Positions 12,693 through 22,471 of a DNA stretch of 64,000 bases are shown in pieces. The position numbers and the translations under genes were made by a program. This DNA is from Dactylorhiza incarnata (taxonomy: Eukaryota; Streptophyta; Magnoliopsida; Asparagales; Orchidaceae): contig JAWHQI010000064.1 of the NCBI GenBank assembly GCA_033032865.1, forward strand, positions 4,960,001 through 5,024,000, given 5' to 3'. Numbering within the stretch: the stretch's first letter is position 1; the number at the start of each line of letters is the position of its first letter. The notes under the pieces were generated by a model. It ran no database searches. It was not told the origin of the DNA and worked only from the letters and a program-made list of their open reading frames with translations.

Positions 12693-13667
12693 ACCTCTTT
12701 AATAGTTAATACCAGAAGAAAATTTTTATTTCCATCCTAAAAATTTAATTTGTGACTCCCAATATTTCATTGTTTTGTACACTTCAGATATTTAAGTTGA
12801 ACCGCATGATTCAATTCATCTAAAATCCAACCGATCCAATATCTCACGCGGACCTCAAAACCTAGGGCATGCACACATATGCCTCTCCCGATCCCAGGGT
12901 CTCCTCTTTCGCGTTCCCCCTCCCCTTCGCAAATCATCCCCCGATTCCCCTTCTTCACGCCGTCTTACACTGAAGCCTCTCCCATATTCTTCCCATCGCT
13001 GCAATAGGACATCGAATCAGTCGAAGAAACGAGGGTAGGAGACCTCATCAGCCATTCGCACACCAAAAACTCTCGACATGCTCCTTCGTTGCATTTTTTG
13101 CCTCCGTCCATCAAAGTCGATGATTAGCTATTAACAGCCTCGCGTTTTGCCAAACACGATCTTACTCCGTGCCCTAGGTCCAAGTAAGTTCCAAAAAAAC
13201 AACAATGGAACTTCTACAGGTAAATTGCGATCCTCATATGAATTTACTACAAGAAAACCTATTTTCCTTTTCAGGTTGCTTTATAATTTGAAGAAAGCAA
13301 GTTATTTAGTTCCAAACATTTGAAGAAAATTAATCAATTCTTCACCTTATTTATTGACATCTTAGTTTTGATACTGGTTTAGATCTTGAACCCTGTTTTC
13401 TTTTCAGAAAAAATGGAATTTCATCAAAAATATTTTTTATGTTGCTACTTTTGAGTGCTCATCATTGATTAGTTAAATGCATTTATGTATATATAGAGTT
13501 CTGATGAGATCCAATGTGCTTACTGATGGTTTACGTGACCTGAGGAGACTTGCACAGAAAAGAGCACACTATTGTTCACGTTTCATACTTTAGTTTTACT
13601 TGGATATAAAGGTCTCAAAAAAATATTCCTATTTTCCTTTTGAGGTTGCTTTATATTTGGAGATTTT
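12693..13667. other. CACTA interior without a recognisable gene
   Basis: The stretch 12780-13160 is C/T-rich and looks like a 5' leader. A short ATG segment at 13205 runs into a splice-donor-like CAG|GTAAAT, which could be the first exon of a captured gene, but it encodes only five codons. The rest is AT-rich and nothing recognisable is seen. Confidence 0.35.
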
Positions 13668-15130
13668 TCATGTTTCTGTATATTTGATTTTGAGCAACCA
13701 TTTAAGGCCTATGGGTGTCTTATGAGGAGGAAGATCGACTAATGTCCAAGTTTTATTATTTTGGATTGTACTCCATTCTTCATCCATAACAGCTAGCCAT
13801 CTTGGCTCTAATTTTGCTTCATCATACGAAGTTGGAGTATAAGCCAGAAAGGCTGTTTTAGTTTCTTGATAGATGTTTTCTAATCTGCGCGTTCGAATAG
13901 GTGATGATGAAGGGGAATTCGATGGTGATTCAGAAGAACTAGATTCCTGAATAACATCTTCTTGATGCACATCATCTTGCTGATGATTGTCCAAAGTGAA
14001 ATGGAGGGGGCTGCTGAAATGCTCAACCGCCATTTTGGGCTAATCCACCTTCTGAACCTGATTTTCCCAATCCCAAGCAGCATCTTCATTGAACACAAAT
14101 TCCGGGAAATGATTCATTTATGTAACAGTGGATTGTATAATCTGTACGCTTTGGATTGTTCACTATAGCCTACAAATATACTCTTCTCACTCTTTTTATC
14201 TAACTTGTCTTTACCAGGAGTAGCAAGGTAAGTGTATGCCAAACACCCAAAGACCTTTAGATGAGCTGCAGATGGTATCTTTTGTTTTAGCATATAATAA
14301 GGTGTTTGTTGAGGAAGTGCTTTAGTGGGTATACGATTTAGGATGTATACAACTGTTTGAGTGGCTTCTACCCAGAATGTTTTAGGAAGGCTCTTTGCTT
14401 GTAAAAGTGATCTAGCCATCTCCACAATCGTTCGATTCTTCCTTTTGGATATTTGAGTAGAACATTTCTTCCAAGTTTTGTTGATCTACTTGACTTATCT
14501 TTGCATCTTCTTTTGGTTTATGCCAATAATTTTGCTCAGAATGATTAGCAATGCGGCATGTTTTACACTGGAAAAAACAATCTTTCGATAAATGATTGTT
14601 TTTCTTACAAATAATGCAATACTTCTCACATGTAGCATTGGGATTGTCATGGTTGATATTCCCTTGTGGTTTCCCTTTGGCTTTTGTAAACTCCCACTTG
14701 GTAGTACCTTTTTGCAGATGTGCAGCCTTGGGATTAAAGGGTACCTTTTTTGTTTGCGGAGGAAGAGACTTGTGTAGTTGCACTTTTTCCTGTAAGGCCT
14801 GATCAAAAGTTTATATGTTTGTGTTAATCTTTCTTCATGCGTTTTGAGTGATCCCATATGTGCAGTCAAAGAAAGAGTTTTTAGATCTTTGGATTCCTCT
14901 ATTAGGGTGACCACTGGATAAAAGCTGGGTGGTAAACTCCACAATAATTTGGGCACAATTTTCTTATCTTCGATTACGTCACCATTGCTTCGAATTTGAT
15001 TCATGATGTGTAAGGTTCTATTAAGTAAATCATCAACCTTTTCACCAGGTTTCATCGAAAGATTTTCAAATTCCCTCCAAGCATTTTGTAATTTCAATGC
15101 AATCACTTTTATAGGCCAGTTAAAGATACA
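13668..15130 (-). pseudogene. fragment of a Ty1/copia retrotransposon inside the CACTA element
   Basis: Read on the minus strand, the order is gag, integrase C-terminus, RT N-terminus. Gag at 15106-14450 has the LKLQNAWREFENL region and a zinc-knuckle-like CIICKKNNHLSKDCF. The integrase end at 14425-14114 has LPKTFWVEATQTVVYILNRIP and HLKVFGCLAYTY. The start of RT at 14033-13668 has EEWSTIQNNKTWTLVDLPP and IGLKWLLKIK. Protease, the integrase catalytic core and most of RT are missing, and several frameshifts occur. It differs from the Sireviruses in this window. It is either an old insertion, later deleted, or a piece acquired by the CACTA element. Confidence 0.85.
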
Positions 15131-16965
15131 TATTTTATAAGAGCTTTACATATGTCACGATAACATCAGTTTGATCTTTATATTTTTGCAGGTCATCTCC
15201 ACGATAGCAACAACTATTTGACTTCTGGGTTCGGCTTAGGTCATCGTCAACAATCACTACTCTCTATTCAGGAATAGCATAATCAGAAGAATGGCGAGGA
15301 ATCCCATAATTAGGAGAATGTTGATTATGTTATTCCTGAATGTAAAGAGTAATGCATAACATAATACATCCTGATAGAGAGTATTGATTATACCTTTCCT
15401 TAACATGGTTTCTTCTGATACTACACACTAATACATCCTGATTATGCTATATTTGAATGTTAAGTTACATGGATTCTCTCATCAGCACTAACGAATACAT
15501 CCAGGACACCACTATTCCTGAAGTTCTGATTCTTTTTCATCAAGAGCAACCTGCTTCCTGAATGTTTTGAATCAGGTGACATGGATTCTTCTATCAGCAC
15601 TGAATCAACTGAACCTTTTGATGTTAATAGCCCAATGAGTTCTCATTATGAGATTAAGCAGGCGTCGAGTTCCTTTTCATGTCAAGATGATTTGACGAGT
15701 AATATAGAATTTAATGCCGATGAAACTTTGAAAGTTGGCTTCCATTTGAAGTCTTACGGGGCAAAAAATCAGATGGAGAGTTATAGAATGGTGAGGATTT
15801 AGTCGATAATTTGGTGTTTCCCCCTGAAGTCATGCGATCTCCCGTGACCACTGATCAAGGTGATGCTATATTTTGTAATATAATTGTGCTATATTTTAAA
15901 AAGTTGTCATGGTGCAGATTGATGCGACGGCAAGGGACGGTGAGGCGAATGTTGCAGTACTGGTTGACTTTATTAGTTCAGTGAGCTTCTCTATTTATTC
16001 CTGTATATTCTGAACCTCTAATCAATGTTTTGCTCTGCCTTCTACTCCTACCATGTCAAAGCCTCTGGTAAACCCTAGACCCTAATTCTTTACCTGTGGC
16101 AGAGAAATATATTATTTTTCTCCATCGAAGCTTCTTTAAATTTACAAGATAACAGATTGTCAAATGTATTTGACATAGAATGTGCTAAATTGATGATTTC
16201 ATTAATAAATTGCAGTGACATTTTAAAAAATAGGTGCAGGTTCCTACTATAACCATATTGCATTTGGAGTTTTTCTGGAATTTTTTGTTTGTTTGTCTGA
16301 AGGAGAATTAGATTTTTGAACTATGTTGTTAAATCAGAAACTCAACTAATGCTTATGTTGAGAGATCTTAACCTAAACTCAGCTAATTCTTATGTTGAGA
16401 TATTTTGGATGTGGTATTAGCTTTGTTGTAGAATCTTACTTGTCTAGACTTCTTCCCTTGTAGGATAAGGGTTTAATTTCTTTTTTAAAGAAAGATAAAC
16501 ATCTCAAGTCCATTGGTAATTCTCATTTGTTTTTTCCTTTTGAAATTAGCATCTAATGAATACTAATCTCTTATTGTATATTTCATTCAGGTCTACCCCT
16601 AATTAAGAAGAAAAAGACATCTAGTATAGAGCGTGCAGTTAAAGGAGGCTTCGAAGAAGGAAGAAGGCAAAGAAGAGGATGAGCCCGTGAAGAAGAAAGA
16701 GAATAATTTTCATGATCGAGCATATTATTTATTAATTGTATATTTTTTTTTTGAGTTTAATAAAGATAATTGAGTGATCTATATATTGATTGTTTTGAAG
16801 GGTTTGGGCTATCTCCCACCTTCTTTGTACTATTAATAAAAAAAATTGAATTCTTTTACAAAATAGATATTATCTCTATTATTATTGTCTCATATGTTTA
16901 TTTTTATTCAATTTAATAGGAAATAAATGAATTCATTAAAATGCATTTTGTACATTATTAAAAGG
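15131..16965. other. CACTA interior, no confirmed gene
   Basis: Contains short repeats of a TATTCCTGAATG type (15262-15560) and two copies of CATGGATTCT(C/T)TCATCAGCAC-like sequence (15470 and 15580). A 73-codon ORF (15581-15802) encodes a Ser/Glu-rich peptide; a captured exon of a FAR1-like gene is possible but I could not support it. A lysine/glutamate-coding stretch at 16605-16700 is also unexplained. Confidence 0.3.
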
Positions 16966-17281
16966 ATAACCGCTACCATAGAAAATCATAAATGTTACCA
17001 AATACAAGAATAAATGTCTTGCGATGGATTATCATAGTTGTTGCTGTAGAATGGTAGCGCTCAATAACCGCTACCATTGAAAACCATAAATGCTATAATA
17101 GATGTACCTATGGTAGCGATTTCAAGGACGCCATAATACATTGAGTAACCGCTACCATACCCTACGACCACGGCGGCAGATGCAACACACGCGCAACCGC
17201 TACCGTAGCCCTACAGTAGCGGTTTTTTTCATATACAGTAGCGATTTTTGAGCGCTACCATATGCATGATATGGTGTAGTG

Positions 17282-17825
17282 GTTTTTTTTATAAAACGTT
17301 ATTTCATTTATTTACACACATCATTATAGTAAGAGCAAATCGATCTTTCAAATTTGGCAAAATTTTTTAATTAAGTTTTTGAATACTGAAGATTGTAGGA
17401 TAATTGTTGTAATTTTTTTTATTGTACTTTTATTTCAAGAACCTATTCAGCTACTTGTGCGGGTCTCGGATGTCCCACTGGCCTTTGGGAAAAGGGCCGG
17501 TAAAACTCTATTCTAGTAAGATATTTTTGGGGTGCTAAGGTGAGCGGGAGGCCTCTTAGCAAGTGAGTAGGATCCTGGGGGATCCGAACACTTTATATCT
17601 GTGTGTCTCTTAATTCTTTAGCATTTCATTTCTTGTTGATGTTATAATCTTGGTGTACCTATTATACTTATCAATATTTTTATTATTATAAAAATTGGTA
17701 CTCTCTCACCAAAGCTTTCATTAAAGAATCAATAAAACTTAAAATTATACAAATAAAATTTAAATTTATTTAATCCCAATTCACCCCCTCCCCCTCTTGG
17801 GATTATTGTGTCATTTCAACCAACA
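17282..17825 (+). repeat. Sirevirus-1 3' LTR, second part
   Basis: Continues the alignment to the 5' LTR (about 4783-5323) after the CACTA insertion. Ends CAACCAACA at 17825. Confidence 0.93.
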
Positions 17826-17830
17826 ACTGT

Positions 17831-17885
17831 CCTGGGCATAAGACTCCTCTCGGTCGTGTCGTGTGTTCCGGGAGGGGGTCTTACA
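17831..17885 (+). mobile_element. right end of LTR-A
   Basis: The sequence after the Sirevirus target duplication ends GGGGGTCTTACA at 17885. The LARD LTRs end in the same letters. Gypsy gag begins immediately after (ACGGATGTCTC). Confidence 0.6.
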
Positions 17886-17886
17886 A

Positions 17887-18755
17887 CGGATGTCTCGTTT
17901 GAGGAGTTTTCGAGACTATTTTTGGCATGGTATCTCCCATCTGCTCAGCGTATTGAGATGGAGAACCTGTTCAACCGATTGACTCAAGGTGATAGTATGG
18001 TGGATGATTATCTGCACGAGTTTATGAGGTTAGGGCATTATGCAGGCGCCACGTTTGCAGATGAAGAGCGTAAGACCAATCGATTTTAGGAGGGTCTACG
18101 GGATGACCTGCGGTTATTGCTGTTTGGGCCGATGACGCAAGGTTTTATGACCTTGGTCAACGATGCTCGTTCCATTGAGAAGGACATGAAACGAGTCCAA
18201 AGTAAAAAGGACTTGGATGTAAAGAAGCCGGAGTTCGAAGTACCGGACTCTGCAAAGTCTGGTTTGGGCAAGTGGAGAAAGAGAGCTGGACCTTCAGGAC
18301 CAGCTCAATCTTCCGTGTTTGGAAAGACTACTGGAAGAATTCCAGTCACGTGTTACAATTGTGGCAAAGTGGACCACTATGCTCGGGAGTGTTGCAGTGG
18401 CAAAAAAGCAATTGCGACATATGCCACAGAGAAAGGGAAGGCGGTGGAATCGACTGCATCCCATCATGCTCCAGCTCAGCCCCGAGTATACAATCTTGGC
18501 CAGCAGGAGGCCATTAAACAAAATGATTCGGTGACATGTATGTGTTAGTACATAGTTTTTGTTGCTTTCTATATATCATACCATGTGCATTGCTTGTGAA
18601 ATCGGTGTGTATTAAGCTTTGTCCTAATCTTTAACTGTCCGGCGAGAGCACTGTTTGATACTGGAGCCTCGCATTCCTTTCTGTTGGAGGCCTTCATATA
18701 ACAAATTGGGGTGTCTTCGCCTTTGGCAAAGCAGAGGTTGGATGTGGTGCCACCA
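17887..18755 (+). pseudogene. gypsy gag C-terminus and protease start, first (duplicate) copy
   Basis: Encodes the Retrotrans_gag region (SAQRIEMENLFNRL, DDYLHEFMRLG), a CCHC knuckle (CYNCGKVDHYAREC, about 18351-18392) and the protease start (ALFDTGASHSF, about 18649). It aligns with 19171-20040 over about 870 bp. There is a TAG at 18087, and a stretch with stops sits between knuckle and protease. It is fused at about 18756 to the N-terminal half of gag, so the segment is a head-to-tail duplicate whose own N-terminus was removed by LTR-A. Confidence 0.85.
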
Positions 18756-19822
18756 GCAGATGTGCTTACTCCTCCTTCTGCTGAGACAGTGCAGTTGATA
18801 GCCGAGGCGGTATTCGCTATGGTCAATGCACAACTCGGAAGGCATGTACCTGTATATCCTCCTTCCCTCGGGGTGGCCCCGATGCTGATTGTTGCAGTTG
18901 AACCGGTGTTCGAAAGACCAGTGCTAGTGAGGGCAAGACGAGCTTCGGACCAACAACTGCATTATTTTATGAGCTTCCACCCTCCGACGTTTGCGGGAGT
19001 AGGAACCCCAACTCAGGATGAGGATTGGCTCTCGAGAATTAGAAAATCCTTGACAGCCACTGAAATGGAGGAAGGATAGAAAGTCACCTTAGCAACCTTC
19101 CTTCTGGATGGGGAGGCGCAACTTTGGTGGGAGGAGTTGGAGTTGCACCAGTTGGCGGGAAGGCAATTGGCGGATGTCTCATTTGAGGAGTTTTCGAGAA
19201 TGTTTTTGCCATGGTATCTCCTATCTGCTCAGCGTATTGAGATGGAGAACTTGTTCAACCGATTGAATCAAGGTGATAGTATGGTGGATGATTATCTGCA
19301 CGAGTTTATGAGGTTAGGGCGTTATGCAGGCGCCGCGTTTGCAGATGATGAGCATAAGACCAATCGATTTTATGAGGGTCTACGGGACGACCTGCGGTTA
19401 TTGCTGTTTAGGCCGATGACGCAAGGTTTTATGACCTTGGTCAACGATGCTCGTTCCTTGGAGAAGGGCATGAAACGAGTCCAAAGTAAAAAGGACTTGG
19501 ATGTAAAGAAGTCGGAGTTCGGAGTACCGGACTCTTCAAAGTCTGGGTTGGGCAAGTGGAGAAAGAGAGCTAGACCTTCAGGACCAGCTCAATCTTCCGT
19601 GTCTGGAATGACTATTGGACGAGGTCCAGTCACGTGTTACAATTGTGGCAAAGTGGACCACTATGCTCGGGAGTGTTGCAGTGGCAAAAAAAGCAATTGC
19701 GGCATATGCGACAGAGAAAGGGAAGGCGGTGGAATCGACTGCATCCCATCATGCTCCAGCTCAGCCCCGAGTATGCAATCTTGGCCAGCATGAGGCCATT
19801 AAACAAAATGATGTGGTGACAG
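18756..19822 (+). pseudogene. gypsy gag, second copy with N-terminal half
   Basis: 18756-19170 encodes the N-terminal half (FMSFHPPTFAGVGTPTQDEDWL, then ATFLLDGEAQLWWEEL), with a TAG at 19077. 19171-19822 repeats the C-terminal half, with a knuckle at about 19635-19676. A run of seven A residues at about 19685, against six in the first copy, shifts the frame right after the knuckle. The capsid/nucleocapsid role is inferred from family knowledge; this copy cannot make a full protein. Confidence 0.85.
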
Positions 19823-19927
19823 GTATGTGTTAGTACATAGTTTTTGTTGCTTTCTATATGTCATACCATGCGCATTGCTTGTGAAATCGGTGTGTATTAA
19901 GCTTTGTCCTAATATTTAATTGACCAG
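19823..19927 (+). other. candidate spliced intron between gag and protease (105 bp)
   Basis: The segment begins CAG|GTATGT and ends GACCAG|CG, is T-rich, and contains in-frame stops. Removing it joins the gag frame to [13 protein letters not shown] in frame. The same segment occurs in the first gag copy (about 18536-18640), but there the 3' AG has become GG. An alternative is simple decay of a coding linker. Confidence 0.4.
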
Positions 19928-21053
19928 CGAGAGCACTGTTTGATATTGGAGCCTCGCATTCCTTTCTGTTGGAGGCCTTCATACAACAAATTGGGGTGCC
20001 TTTGTCTTTGTCAAAGGAAAGGTTGGATGTGGTGCTACCAAATGGGTGCTCAATGTGTGTGGATCGAATTTGTGTTGTTAGGGTGCGGATCGGAAGTCGG
20101 GACTTTGATTTGGAAGCATCGATGTTGCCGATTTCGGAGTTTGATGTAATCTTTGGAATGGACTGGCTGTCGGAGCAACAAGCATACATTGATTGCACTA
20201 CAAAGGAGGTCACACTTGGGCGTAATACCGAACGTGCGACAACTTTTGCTGGTTTGCGTGGATCGAGCAAGATGTTGATATCTGCGGTCCAAATAGTCAA
20301 AGCAGTTCGGCAGGGCGCGGAGTTGTGCTTTGTGCTAGTGGGGGCTGCAAAGCCTCAGCCCAGTTTGAGTGTCGTTCCTGTCATATCGGAGTATCCGGAT
20401 GTGTTTCCCAAAGATCTCCCTAGGGCGCCACCTCAGCGGGAGATCGACTTCACGATAGAGCTGGTGCCAGGTGCCAAGCCTGTGTCATGCTCCCCGTACC
20501 GGGTAGCGCCAAAGGAGATGGCGGAGTTAAAGATTCAGTTGCATGAGTTACTAGAGCAAGGTTATATACGCCCAAGTTCATCCCTTTGGGGTGCACCGGT
20601 CCTCTTCGTTAAGAAGAAGGACGGAATTCTGCGTCTGTGTGTCGACTACCGTGAACTGAACAAGTTAACTAGAAAGAACAAATATCTGATTCCACGAATC
20701 GATGACCTGTTCGATCAGTTGGTTGGCTCAACTGTGTATTCAAAATTGGATTTGAAATTTGGGTATTACCAGTTGCGGATTCGGGAATGTGATATTCCCA
20801 AGACGGTGTTTAGTACCCGCTATGGGCACTATGAGTTCACCGTGATACCATTTGGCTTGATGAATGCGCCATCGGTATTCATGGATCTGATGAACAAAAC
20901 TTTTAGAGAGTGCCTCGACCGGTTTGTAATCGTCTTTATTGACGATATACTGGTGTACTCGCAATCTGAAGAAGAACATGTGGTTCATTTGCGCGTAGTT
21001 ATGGAAACCCTGCGAAGGAGTCAGTTGTATGCCAAATTTTCCAAGTGTGAATT
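19928..21053 (+). pseudogene. pol: gypsy protease and N-terminal part of reverse transcriptase
   Basis: Protease motif [11 protein letters not shown] lies at about 19935 (DIG in place of DTG/DSG). RT follows: [63 protein letters not shown] and the catalytic [13 protein letters not shown] (about 20926-20964). The coding frame is open from 19969 to the Sirevirus-2 insertion at 21054, where the RT thumb region stops after YAKFSKCEF. It resumes at 29490. Confidence 0.92.
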
Positions 21054-21135
21054 TGTTGGGAAAATAATTTCTCTTAACCCCTAGAAATGAGTTAAAGAAG
21101 AATTCTATGAATGAAAAATAAGGCTAAGTAAATAT

Positions 21136-21361
21136 GCGTCGAATAGTATTCGACGCAACGTCGAAATGTAGTCGACGTTTCCTTCAGATTAAGTCGAAGT
21201 AACTCTAGGAAGATTTCGACGTATGTGTTGTCGACGTTACTCTGATTTCTAGTCGACGCATCTAATATAGTCGACGCACCATTGTCGACGCACCTTCCTT
21301 ATTCTCCTCTCGACGTCCAGACAGGATGTATTCGACGCTTGCGTCGAATAGTAATCGACGC
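21136..21361 (+). repeat. array of 21-bp palindromic units in Sirevirus-2 LTR
   Basis: Full units with 7-bp arms and a 7-bp spacer lie at 21136-21156, 21158-21178 and 21341-21361 (arms GCGTCGA/TCGACGC or ACGTCGA/TCGACGT). Several half-sites (TCGACGC, TTCGACG) lie between. The same array is at about 28242-28467 in the 3' LTR. Confidence 0.9.
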
Positions 21362-21641
21362 GCGTCGATTCTTATGACAGAATTCAAAATTGTCAGATCT
21401 CTTTCCTTATCTTATAGATCTGATTTATATGGAATCAATTTATGTCTTATAGCCGTTCTGAATCTTTCTTTTCCTCTATTAGATTCTTGGATAATTTGAT
21501 AAAATTCATTATGGACATTATTTGAAATTAGAATGAATACTTTCCTTCTATGGATATAATTGTTATGGGAATTTCTATTTCTTTCTAATACTCTGCCTGC
21601 TAATTGATTACTCTCCTATAGTGTTATCTTAATGAACAGAG

Positions 21642-21649
21642 CTATAAAT
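21642..21649 (+). promoter_or_regulatory. candidate TATA box of Sirevirus-2 LTR
   Basis: TATAAATA downstream of the palindrome array; the same motif is in the 3' LTR near 28749. Confidence 0.55.
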
Positions 21650-22377
21650 AACCAAGGAGGTCGGCAGAGAAATAAGAGAAATGATTCACCATTTTTACAT
21701 TTGAAAAGAGGAAAAGCTCCCAAGTGAAAAAGAGATAATTGAGAAATAGTCCTGCAGCAATATTCAAGCATTCTTCTTCCTCTGCTTCTGAAGTCACCCT
21801 GCTGCAAATTCTGATAGCTCTCACATAAGAGAGAAAAGCTACAAATCTTCTTCTCTCTATAGAAGAAAGATTTAATTCACTTCTTATGCTTCCAATCTTC
21901 TTGCTAGGAAGAAGATTCATTATTGTTCTTATTTCTTTCTTTCTTCTTTCTTATTTTTACTTAAACATTGTAAAAGAGTTTTTAGAATCTCTCTTCAAAA
22001 AATTCAGTGTACTGGTTCTAAGAGTCTCCTTTTCAAAAGACTCGGTTGGTTCTAAGAGTCTCCTTGTCAAAAGACTCAGGGTGGTTCTAAGAGTCTCCTT
22101 ATCAAAAGACTCAGTGCAAGATAGTGAATTCCTACCAAGGGGGTAGAAGAGTGGACTACCCAAAGTTTGGGGAACCACTATATTTTCTTATGTTGTGCTG
22201 TGATTTCTTTTCTTGCATTTACTTTCTTTACTTGTTTAATTCTTGTTGGTGTGTGGGAAGCTATAATCTGTGATCATACACATATATATATTAACATTGC
22301 ACAAAATATTTTTTAATCTTTATTCACCCCCCCCCCCCTATAGAGAATTCTAGTGAGGTTAACTGTGCACTTTCAAT

Positions 22378-22393
22378 TGGTATCAGAGCCAGG
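22378..22393 (+). promoter_or_regulatory. primer binding site, initiator tRNA-Met
   Basis: TGGTATCAGAGCCAGG, an exact match to the canonical plant PBS, three bases after the 5' LTR. Confidence 0.95.
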
Positions 22394-22471
22394 TTGATCT
22401 AAAAAGGGTTAACTCCTTGATCAAAAAGATCCTACCTCTTATTTTTATATATATATTTTTTAATTATTTTC

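Larger units (their letters stand above)
12386..17281 (+). mobile_element. CACTA (En/Spm-type) DNA transposon, non-autonomous, 4.9 kb
   Basis: It starts CACTACACCATATTATGCAT and ends with the matching inverted sequence (GCATGATATGGTGTAGTG). The terminal inverted repeat is about 28 bp with one mismatch in the first 20. It is flanked by a perfect 3-bp duplication, GTT (12383-12385 and 17282-17284), and the 5' LTR of the host Sirevirus shows the uninterrupted site. Subterminal copies of TAACCGCTACC in both orientations cluster at 12424-12480 and 16969-17260, as expected for CACTA. No transposase is visible. The interior holds another CACTA end and a copia fragment. Confidence 0.92.
3309..17825 (+). 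mobile_element. Sirevirus-1, Ty1/copia LTR retrotransposon (with CACTA nested in its 3' LTR)
   Basis: The element has a 5' LTR (3309-5323), an initiator-Met PBS, gag, pol, a series of polypurine tracts, and a 3' LTR (10900-12385 plus 17282-17825). Both LTRs start TGTTGACCC and end CAACCAACA. The flanking bases are GCTGT on the left (3304-3308) and ACTGT on the right (17826-17830), a target duplication with one mismatch. By eye the LTRs differ by about 35-40 substitutions over 2 kb, plus indels such as a 15-bp segment around 12190. Sirevirus traits are the long gag with two zinc knuckles, the LTR size and the multiple polypurine tracts. The order of pol domains (PR-INT-RT-RNase H) defines it as copia. 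Confidence 0.93.
21054..22375 (+). repeat. Sirevirus-2 5' LTR (1322 bp)
   Basis: Bounded by the target duplication on the left and the PBS on the right, and near-identical to 28160-29489. A palindrome array occupies bases 83-308 of the LTR, a TATA box lies near base 588, and three AAGAGTCTCC / AAAGACTCAG repeats lie at about 22018-22118. Confidence 0.95.
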
